Shown one piece after another: positions 1-5,140 of a stretch of DNA of 5,140 bases. Position numbers and translations under genes: made by a program. Location: the NCBI GenBank assembly GCA_003022685.1, contig PXSV01000034.1, positions 1 to 5,140 on the forward strand, read 5' to 3'. The stretch's first letter is position 1, and every line of letters starts with the position of its first letter. The notes below the pieces were generated by a model. The model made no database searches. It was not told where the DNA came from and worked only from the letters and a program-made list of their open reading frames with translations. Origin of the DNA: Halobacteriales archaeon SW_9_67_24 (GTDB lineage: Archaea > Halobacteriota > Halobacteria > Halobacteriales > Halococcaceae).

Positions 1-140
1 TCGCCGTTCGCTACTTTCCACTCGCTGGTCGTCGGGCCGTCGCCACTGCCTCCGACCGAGCTGTAAGCAGGCTCGGAGTCACCCGGCCGGCCGTTCCCCG
101 CCGGGGATCGTACTTCGCGCTGCGTTCACTCGCCGCGGCA
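1..140. other. Upstream flank without a supportable gene
   Basis: No gene can be supported here. The + frame beginning at base 1 is open for 21 codons and stops at TAA 64-66. Its third positions are GC-rich, so it could be the very end of an upstream + strand gene, but the residues (mostly Ser, Pro, Leu and Val) match no family I know. The stretch also contains overlapping CCGGCCGG/GGCCGGCC palindromes at 83-92. A small inverted repeat lies at 95-107 (TCCCC, a 3-nt GCC loop, GGGGA). No T-tract follows it, so I do not call it a terminator. Confidence 0.3.
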
Positions 141-149
141 CTTATGCTA
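141..149 (+). promoter_or_regulatory. TATA-like box of the sensor kinase gene
   Basis: CTTATGCTA is the only AT-richer patch in an otherwise GC-rich flank. It lies about 45-50 nt before the ATG at 193. Archaeal transcription usually starts about 25 nt after the TATA centre, which would put the start near 170 and leave a leader of about 20 nt. That agrees with the GGAG motif found just before the ATG. This is inferred from motif and spacing only. Confidence 0.4.
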
Positions 150-182
150 CGCCGGATCGTGGTTGTGACAAGCCCCACCGGC

Positions 183-186
183 GGAG
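183..186 (+). promoter_or_regulatory. Shine-Dalgarno-like GGAG before the kinase start
   Basis: GGAG is separated by 6 nt from the ATG at 193 and is complementary to the CCUCC region at the archaeal 16S rRNA 3' end. An in-frame TGA at 166-168 excludes a start further upstream, so the motif and the stop together fix the start at 193. Many haloarchaeal genes are leaderless, so a leadered start here contrasts with the next gene in the window. Confidence 0.45.
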
Positions 187-192
187 TACACC

Positions 193-2865
193 ATGGAAAC
201 AACGGCAACCGTCCTTCTCGTGGACGACGACCCGGGTATCGTCGACACCGCGGCCGCGTTCGTCGGGCGCGCGAGCGACGCACTCACGACCACGACCGCA
301 ACGGGACCGGAAGCGGCGCTCAATCGCTTCGAGGACGAGGACATCGACTGCATCGTGAGCGATTACGACATGCCGAAGATGGACGGGCTCGCGCTGTTCG
401 AGGCGGTGTCCGAACGGGACGGCGGGACGCCGTTCATCCTCTTTACGGGCAAGGGAAGCGAGGAGGTCGCGGGCGAGGCCATCTCGCTGGGCGTCACCGA
501 CTACCTCCAGAAGGAGACCGGGACCGAGCAGTACGAAGTGCTTGCGAACCGGATCGAGAACGCGATCGAGGCGAGCCGCGCCGAGCAGCGTCTCGAACGG
601 TACGAACGGATGGTCGAAACCGTCGATGACGCGCTCTACACCGTCGACAGCGAGGGTCGGTTCACTTCGGTCAACGACGCGTTCGTGACCCTAACCGGCT
701 ACGACCGCGATGCACTTATCGGGAGCGACGTTTCGGTTCTGAAGGAGGCTGCAACCGTCGAACGGTTCGAGACGGCCGTCAGCGACATGTTGGGCGGCGA
801 TCACGACGAGACGTACATCGAGTTCGATCTCCCGACTGCCGAGGGCGAGCGGATCCCGTGTGAAGACCACATGACGCTCCGGACCGACGACGGGGAGTAC
901 GCCGGCGTGGCAGGCACCATCCGTGACCTCACTGAGCGCAGGCGGCGCGAGCGCGCGCTCGAACGGTACGAGACGGCAATCGAGACGGCTCCAGTCGGTG
1001 TGGTCGTGCTCGACGCCGGGGGCACGATCACATGGTGTAACGAACGTGCGGACTCGTTCTTCGGGTACACCGCGGGCGATCTCGCCGGGGAACCGTTCCG
1101 CTCGCTTGTCATGGAGGAAACCGTTCCCGAGGACGCCATCGACGAGTACGTCGACGTGTTGCGGAGCCTCCTGTCGGCCGACAACGACCGGACAGCGGGG
1201 GAGTTCGAGACGACGATCACGCCGCCTGGCGAGGAACGGCGCACGCTCCGCATCCGCGTTTCGCTGCTGCCGTACGACGAGGCGTTCGAGGGGGCGGTGG
1301 TGGTCTGCGAGGACATCACCGAGCGCAAGCAGCGCGAGCGCGACCTCGAACGCGAGCGTGAACGGTTCGCGACCCTCTTCGAGAACATTCCCGATCCGTC
1401 GGTGCTCGCCGCGCTCGACGGCGAGGAGCCGACCGTCGCGTCGGTCAACGAGGGGTTCGAGGACACCTTCGGCTACGAGGCCGACACGGCGGTCGGCGAG
1501 CCGCTGAACGACCTCATCGTCCCGCCCGAAGAGCGCGAGGAAGCACGATCCCTCGATCAGGCCGCGATCGACGGCGAGCGACTCACCCGGGAAGTCACGC
1601 GCCGAACCGACGCCGGCGAGCGCCGCGAGTTCCTGTTCTCGAACGCGACGATCGACGACGATGACGACGGCGACGCCGACGTGGCGTTCGGGGTGTACAC
1701 AGATATCACCGCACAGAAGCGTCGTGAACGGGTCCTCGCCGATCTCCACGAACGGACCCGGGAGATGATGGCGACCGCGGATCCCGACGCTGTGGCCGAA
1801 ATCGCGGTCGAAACCGCGGGGAGCGTGCTCGGCCTCCCGATGTGTGGTCTCTGGCTGGTCGACGACGACGCCGACCGACTCGTCCCGGCGGCGGACGCCG
1901 GAAGGGATGACGCGATGATCGAGGAGATGCCGACCTACGAACCGGGCAACAGCCTCTCGTGGGAGTGTTTCGCCGCCGGCGAAACCCGGATCTACGACGA
2001 CCTCCGCGGTGCGGACGCCTACGACCCCGAGACGCCGCTCCGTTCGGAGATGATCCTCCCGCTCGGCGAGTACGGCGTGATGAACATCGGCAGTACGACA
2101 CTCGACGAGTTCGACGACACCGACGTGGCGTTCGCCCAGCTGCTCGCCACCAACGTCGAGGCCGCGCTCGAACGCGCCGAGCGCGAACAAGAGCGCGCGG
2201 CGCGCAAGCGCCTGCTCGAACAGCAAAACGAACGGTTGGAGGAGTTCGCGAGCGTCGTGAGTCACGACCTTCGGAACCCCCTCACGGTGGCGAACGGCCG
2301 GCTCGCACTCCTCGAAGAGGACTGTGAGAGTCCACACATCCAGTCCATCGACGACGCGCTCGCCCGGATGGACGACCTGATCGAGGAATGTCTCACCTTC
2401 GCCCGTCAGGGCCAGGTGGTGATCGATCCGGCGCAGGTCAACCTCGACGACAGCGTCGAACGCGCGTGGGCGACCGTCGAGACCGGCGATGCCGAACTCG
2501 CGCTCGGCGACCTCGGCACGGTGGAGGCCGACGAGGAACGCCTCCGAACCCTGTTCGAGAACCTGTTCCGGAACGCGATCGAGCACGGCGACGCCGCGAC
2601 CGTCCGCGTCGGATCGCTCGACGCCCACCCAGGATTTTACGTCGCGGACGACGGCTCGGGAATTCCCGACGAGGAGCGCGAGGCGGTGTTCGATCGGGGT
2701 TACTCGACGAACGAGAACGGGACGGGGCTCGGTCTCGCGATCGTCGAAACGCTCGCCGACGCCCACGGGTGGGACATCGTGATCGCCGACGAGGGGTCGG
2801 GCACCCGCTTCGAGGTGGCGTTCGAGCCGGCAGCGCCGCTGGCCGCCCCGCAACTCGGCGGGTAG
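193..2865 (+). CDS. Soluble hybrid sensor histidine kinase (REC-PAS-PAS-PAS-GAF-HisKA-HATPase)
   Basis: This is an 890-residue cytosolic two-component kinase that should autophosphorylate a histidine and pass phosphate to an aspartate. Residues 5-120 form a receiver domain with acidic pocket D11-D13, phosphoacceptor D57 (motif SDYDMPKMDG), switch T85 and K107. Three PAS domains follow, at about 138-250, 260-378 and 390-508. Each ends in a PAC-type 'D(L/I)T' segment and a charged helical linker (ERRRRER, ERKQRER, AQKRRER). A GAF domain spans about 515-660, and a coiled linker about 655-685. HisKA has H691 in SHDLRNPL, and the following DLRN also fits the D-x-x-N phosphatase motif. The ATPase domain shows N794, DDGSGIP (819-825), F833, GTGLGLAI (843-850) and GSGT (868-871). 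I see no signal peptide, membrane segment or DNA-binding domain, so the signal must be intracellular. The ligand is unknown. No response regulator is adjacent, and its own N-terminal receiver may be the acceptor or a modulatory input. Domain calls are firm; the pathway is unknown. Confidence 0.95.
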   Translation: METTATVLLVDDDPGIVDTAAAFVGRASDALTTTTATGPEAALNRFEDEDIDCIVSDYDMPKMDGLALFEAVSERDGGTPFILFTGKGSEEVAGEAISLGVTDYLQKETGTEQYEVLANRIENAIEASRAEQRLERYERMVETVDDALYTVDSEGRFTSVNDAFVTLTGYDRDALIGSDVSVLKEAATVERFETAVSDMLGGDHDETYIEFDLPTAEGERIPCEDHMTLRTDDGEYAGVAGTIRDLTERRRRERALERYETAIETAPVGVVVLDAGGTITWCNERADSFFGYTAGDLAGEPFRSLVMEETVPEDAIDEYVDVLRSLLSADNDRTAGEFETTITPPGEERRTLRIRVSLLPYDEAFEGAVVVCEDITERKQRERDLERERERFATLFENIPDPSVLAALDGEEPTVASVNEGFEDTFGYEADTAVGEPLNDLIVPPEEREEARSLDQAAIDGERLTREVTRRTDAGERREFLFSNATIDDDDDGDADVAFGVYTDITAQKRRERVLADLHERTREMMATADPDAVAEIAVETAGSVLGLPMCGLWLVDDDADRLVPAADAGRDDAMIEEMPTYEPGNSLSWECFAAGETRIYDDLRGADAYDPETPLRSEMILPLGEYGVMNIGSTTLDEFDDTDVAFAQLLATNVEAALERAEREQERAARKRLLEQQNERLEEFASVVSHDLRNPLTVANGRLALLEEDCESPHIQSIDDALARMDDLIEECLTFARQGQVVIDPAQVNLDDSVERAWATVETGDAELALGDLGTVEADEERLRTLFENLFRNAIEHGDAATVRVGSLDAHPGFYVADDGSGIPDEEREAVFDRGYSTNENGTGLGLAIVETLADAHGWDIVIADEGSGTRFEVAFEPAAPLAAPQLGG

Positions 2866-2871
2866 CCCGCC
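2857..2871 (+). repeat. Perfect inverted repeat wrapping the kinase stop codon
   Basis: GGCGGG (2857-2862) and CCCGCC (2866-2871) are exact reverse complements, with the TAG stop codon as the 3-nt loop. The hairpin would be very stable in RNA. No run of T follows, so it does not look like a standard archaeal oligo-T terminator. It might slow 3' decay or assist termination, or be chance in GC-rich DNA. The sequence fact is certain, but the function is only a guess. Confidence 0.45.
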
Positions 2872-2892
2872 ACGCTGTGACGCAGCCGCGGG

Positions 2893-2900
2893 GTTAAAGG
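2893..2900 (+). promoter_or_regulatory. TATA box for a leaderless ligase-like transcript
   Basis: GTTAAAGG stands out in the 58-nt gap after the kinase. Its centre is about 27 nt before the ATG at 2924, which is the usual archaeal distance from TATA to the transcription start. The mRNA would therefore start at or within a few bases of the ATG. The absence of a GGAGG-like motif before the ATG agrees with leaderless translation. It implies that the ligase-like/GrpB pair is transcribed independently of the kinase. Confidence 0.6.
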
Positions 2901-2923
2901 CGTTCGCTCGCACACGGCGAGGC

Positions 2924-4447
2924 ATGTCAGGCTCGGATCTCGCGGCGCAGGTCGAGAACGTGCTTGCGGTCGACGCCGACGACTTCCGCAGCCGCGCCGA
3001 GGACGAAGCCGAAATCATCAAGGAGGAACTCGACGCTGGCACCTTCGACAACCCCCAGGCGATCGTCGGGTTCGAATACGAGTTCCACGCCGTCGACCGC
3101 GAGACCAGTTCGCTCGCGCGCGTTCCGCGCCGCCTGCTGGAGTTCATCGGGTTCGAGAAGGAACTCGGGCTGCACAACGCCGAGATGTGTACCAGCCCAC
3201 AGCCGCTCAACGCGTACGGGCTCGCCGCCCAGGAGGCCGAGGTGAACGCCCGCCTCCGCACCGCGCTCGACTGCGTACGCTCGTCGGGTCTCCGACTCGT
3301 CAGCGACGGGATGTGGACGACTCCCCCCGAGGGCGAACCCACGGGCCAGTACCTCGGGCGGAGCGTCGAGGATGGGGGGGTGCGGATCGCCTCGAACATG
3401 AGCGACTCCGTGCGATATCACGCGATGGCGAACACCGCGGGTGCGGACGCGGTCGGGATGAACGTCGACGCGCCCCACGTCTCGCTGTCGGCCGACACGG
3501 TGATGCCCGAGAGCCTCATCACCTCGATCCAGCCCCACTATCAGGTCTCCCACGCTGCGGACCTCCCCGAGTATTTCACCTACGCGCTCCGGATCGCGGG
3601 CCCGCTGCTCGCGCTCGGGGTCAACTCGCCGTTTTTCCCGCCGGATCTCTACGACGACGCACCAGCCGAACGGATCATGGACGACGGTTGGATGAGCCAC
3701 CGGATCCACGTTTTCGAGGCGATCCTGAATCCCGACGGCGGCACCGGAAAGGTCCGCTTCCCCCGGGACCTCGATTCAGTCGAGGAAGCGGTCGACCGGA
3801 TCGCGACCGACGACACCATCGTGCCGATGCCGGTCGAGGAGTCGAGTCGGTTCGACGACGCCTTCGCCACGTTCCGGCTGAAACACGGCACGTACTGGCG
3901 GTGGGTCCGGCCGGTATTCGAAGGCGCGAGCCGGTCCTCAGCGAACGCCCGGATCGAGTTCCGGCCGATCGCGGGCCAGCCCACGGTGCGAGACGGGATC
4001 GCGTTCCAGGCCGCCTTCGCCGGGCTGATGGAGAGCCTGACGCGCCGTGAACACCCGGTGGAGAGCCTCGACTGGCAGGACGCCCGCGAGAACTTCTACG
4101 CCGCGATGCACGACGGCCTCGACGCCGATCTGACGTGGGTCACGAACGACGGGCGCGAGACGACCACCTACGACGAGATCTACGCCGACATCTTCGATCA
4201 CGCGAAGGACGGACTCTCCTCCCGTGGGCTCACCGAGGACGAGGCCGCGAAGTATCTCTGGCCGCTGCGCCAGCGCGCGCGCCGCCGGACCACGCCGGCC
4301 GACTGGAAGCGCCGCGAGGTCCGCGAGCGCCTCAATGACGGCGACGGGTTCGTGACGGCGGTCCACGGAATGCAGCGCGCGTACATCGCGCGCCAGGCTC
4401 ATACCATTATCGGCGACGACAGCTTCGCCGACTGGCTGGCCGGCTGA
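2924..4447 (+). CDS. Glutamate-cysteine ligase-like (GCS2/carboxylate-amine ligase family) protein
   Basis: This 507-residue acidic soluble protein is of the GCS2-like group, whose members join the gamma-carboxyl of glutamate to an amine using ATP within the glutamine-synthetase-like superfamily. Family signatures visible are the N-terminal G-x-E-x-E metal/ATP motif (G49, E51, E53, in VGFEYEFHAVD), NAEMCTSPQP (85-94, with E87), HVSLSA (185-190), and IEFRPIAGQPTV (344-355) with R343, E345 and R347. The C-terminal helical part keeps the family's N-x-x-x-A-x-x-x-GLDA pattern (N390-A401) and a late R-A-Y-I-A-R-Q helix (485-491). It is longer than the roughly 360-380 residues of YbdK-type enzymes and, as far as I recall, than haloarchaeal GshA, so I give no gshA symbol. 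Its first 45 residues and its last 130 carry much of the extra length. The ATG at 2924 is the only sensible start and fits the leaderless promoter. GrpB follows after 7 nt. The true substrate (cysteine or another amine) is unknown; family assignment is moderately strong, substrate weak. Confidence 0.72.
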   Translation: MSGSDLAAQVENVLAVDADDFRSRAEDEAEIIKEELDAGTFDNPQAIVGFEYEFHAVDRETSSLARVPRRLLEFIGFEKELGLHNAEMCTSPQPLNAYGLAAQEAEVNARLRTALDCVRSSGLRLVSDGMWTTPPEGEPTGQYLGRSVEDGGVRIASNMSDSVRYHAMANTAGADAVGMNVDAPHVSLSADTVMPESLITSIQPHYQVSHAADLPEYFTYALRIAGPLLALGVNSPFFPPDLYDDAPAERIMDDGWMSHRIHVFEAILNPDGGTGKVRFPRDLDSVEEAVDRIATDDTIVPMPVEESSRFDDAFATFRLKHGTYWRWVRPVFEGASRSSANARIEFRPIAGQPTVRDGIAFQAAFAGLMESLTRREHPVESLDWQDARENFYAAMHDGLDADLTWVTNDGRETTTYDEIYADIFDHAKDGLSSRGLTEDEAAKYLWPLRQRARRRTTPADWKRREVRERLNDGDGFVTAVHGMQRAYIARQAHTIIGDDSFADWLAG

Positions 4448-4454
4448 ACCGACG

Positions 4455-4979
4455 ATGCCGGGACTCGAACGAGGGACGGTCGAGCTCGTTCCACACGATC
4501 CGGGCTGGAAACGTGACTACGCGGCGGAAGTCGAACGCCTCGAAGCGCTCGTCGCCGAGCGAGTGATCGCGTTCGAACACGTCGGTAGCACCGCGATCGA
4601 AGGCCTGGCGGCGAAGCCGGTCGTCGACATGCTGGCAGTCGTTGACGATCTCGCGGCGGCGACCGATCTCGTGCCCGTGCTCGAAGATCACGGCTACGAA
4701 CACCGACCGAACGACGACGTATCAGGTCGACTGTTCCTCGCAAAGGGACCACGAACCGATCGCACACACTACCTCTCGATCACCGAGCACAGCAGCGACT
4801 GCTACACCGACCAGATCGCGTTCCGGGATTATCTCCAATCCCACCCCGACATCATGGTGGAGTACGAGGAACTGAAGCGCCGACTGGCCGTCGAGTATTC
4901 CGACGACCGGGCAAGCTACACCGAGGCGAAGGTGTCGTTCGTCCAGCGGGTTCTCGAACGAGTGACGGATCGAGAGTAG
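4455..4979 (+). CDS. GrpB/UPF0157 family protein (nucleotidyltransferase-like fold)
   Basis: This 174-residue protein is of the GrpB (UPF0157) family, full length for a stand-alone member. Diagnostic segments are VELVPHDPGWKRDY (9-22), HVGSTAIEGL (42-51) with the nucleotidyltransferase-type GS pair G44-S45, and AKPVVDMLAVV (53-63) with conserved K54, P55 and D58. Further ones are THYLSI (104-109), FRDYLQSHPD (123-132) and the C-terminal Y155-x-x-x-K159 helix. The family belongs structurally to the polymerase-beta-like nucleotidyltransferases and is also found fused to dephospho-CoA kinase in some bacteria, but to my knowledge no substrate is established. There is no signal peptide or membrane helix, so it is cytosolic. 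The ATG lies 7 nt after the stop of the ligase-like gene, without a clear Shine-Dalgarno motif. Expression from the upstream promoter, perhaps by coupled translation, is therefore likely. Family call is firm; function unknown. Confidence 0.92.
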   Translation: MPGLERGTVELVPHDPGWKRDYAAEVERLEALVAERVIAFEHVGSTAIEGLAAKPVVDMLAVVDDLAAATDLVPVLEDHGYEHRPNDDVSGRLFLAKGPRTDRTHYLSITEHSSDCYTDQIAFRDYLQSHPDIMVEYEELKRRLAVEYSDDRASYTEAKVSFVQRVLERVTDRE

Positions 4980-4997
4980 ACCTACCCGAACAACAGG

Positions 4998-5005
4998 CTT
5001 ATTCG
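4998..5005 (+). promoter_or_regulatory. TATA-like box of the gene at the right edge
   Basis: CTTATTCG lies in the 56-nt gap after GrpB, with its centre about 35 nt before the ATG at 5036. The predicted transcription start is near 5027, giving a leader of under 10 nt. No Shine-Dalgarno motif is visible, in keeping with leaderless or nearly leaderless haloarchaeal genes. It suggests that the next gene has its own promoter rather than depending on the ligase-like/GrpB operon. Confidence 0.45.
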
Positions 5006-5035
5006 CGCGACGCGGCGATTCTTCGTAACGACCCG

Positions 5036-5140
5036 ATGAGCACCGAGACGACCGATCCGACCGAAAGCGAGGCGTTCGAGCGGACCTGTGAGGCGCTGAT
5101 CGAGCAGGTTCTGGAGGGCGACCTCGAACGCGACGGCATC
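5036..5140 (+). CDS. N-terminal fragment, probable Elp3-like tRNA uridine-34 modification enzyme
   Basis: Thirty-five codons are present, starting at ATG 5036 and continuing beyond the window. The peptide begins MSTETTDPTESEAFERTCEA and goes on to LIEQVLEGDLERDGI. The pattern of an early acidic/Thr tail followed by a helix of type 'CEALIEQVLEGDL' resembles, from memory, the start of haloarchaeal Elp3. Elp3 is the radical-SAM/GNAT enzyme that carboxymethylates wobble uridine in tRNA using acetyl-CoA. The radical-SAM cysteine motif and the acetyltransferase domain would lie outside the window, so nothing catalytic can be checked here. That a gene starts here is well supported by acidic composition, codon bias and the upstream TATA-like box. 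The Elp3 identity is tentative, so no symbol is given. Confidence 0.5.
   Translation, partial: MSTETTDPTESEAFERTCEALIEQVLEGDLERDGI

Noticed and set aside
1..66. Possible 3' end of an upstream + strand gene ending at TAA 64-66
   Set aside because: Third positions are GC-rich, but 21 codons with no acidic character and no family resemblance are too little. Sequence to the left of the window would decide it.
95..107. TCCCC-GCC-GGGGA inverted repeat as a terminator
   Set aside because: The stem is only 5 bp, no T-tract follows it and there is no firm upstream gene to terminate.
1..125. Possible minus-strand gene leaving the left edge (peptide with SGDGPTTSEWKVANG)
   Set aside because: The composition looks protein-like, but a gene in this direction would need its start inside the window. 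I see no ATG or GTG in that frame after the upstream stop.
144..629. 161-codon + strand frame overlapping the kinase start
   Set aside because: It is Arg-rich, unlike a haloarchaeal protein, and lies out of frame with the clear receiver domain. Its ATG falls inside the proposed TATA-like box.
691..3399. 902-codon open frame on the minus strand across the kinase and the start of the ligase-like gene
   Set aside because: It is antisense to two genes with clear family motifs and crosses their intergenic gap and promoter. It has no recognisable domain, and such long antisense frames are expected in GC-rich haloarchaeal DNA with few stop codons.
2927..3709. 260-codon minus-strand frame inside the ligase-like gene
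   Set aside because: It is Arg/Val-rich shadow coding of the acidic + strand gene, without known motifs or a plausible promoter.
1..5140. Defence island, mobile element or CRISPR content
   Set aside because: There is no transposase, integrase, spaced direct-repeat array or toxin-antitoxin-like gene pair, and base composition is even throughout.

Overview
The window is GC-rich and its proteins are strongly acidic, with many Asp and Glu residues and GC-biased third codon positions. The promoters are short TATA-like boxes close to the start codons. Together with the receiver/PAS/GAF kinase architecture this points to a haloarchaeon (class Halobacteria), most likely chromosomal DNA. The genus cannot be fixed from this sequence. 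All confident genes lie on the + strand, and I see no tRNA, rRNA, CRISPR array, insertion sequence or att site.

Layout: (1) 1-192 is an upstream flank without a convincing gene, carrying a TATA-like box and a short Shine-Dalgarno-like GGAG just before the first gene. (2) 193-2865 encodes an 890-residue soluble sensor histidine kinase ordered receiver, PAS, PAS, PAS, GAF, HisKA, HATPase. All the phosphotransfer residues are visible, and no partner regulator lies beside it. (3) 2866-2923 is a short intergenic gap. A perfect GC-rich hairpin wraps the kinase stop codon, and a TTAAA-type TATA box sits so close to the next ATG that the transcript should be leaderless. (4) 2924-4447 encodes a 507-residue member of the glutamate-cysteine ligase 2 (GCS2-like, carboxylate-amine ligase) group. 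(5) 4455-4979, only 7 nt downstream, encodes a GrpB/UPF0157 protein with a nucleotidyltransferase-like fold. These two are very probably one operon. (6) 4980-5035 holds a new TATA-like box. (7) 5036-5140 is the first 35 codons of a further gene that resembles the N-terminus of archaeal Elp3 (tRNA wobble-uridine modification) and runs off the right edge.

The kinase appears to be an independent signalling unit. The ligase-like/GrpB pair is the most interesting part: two families that are each poorly understood in archaea, apparently co-transcribed, with no known joint pathway. Everything else looks like ordinary haloarchaeal chromosome. I found no clear sign of a defence, mobile or otherwise exotic system.
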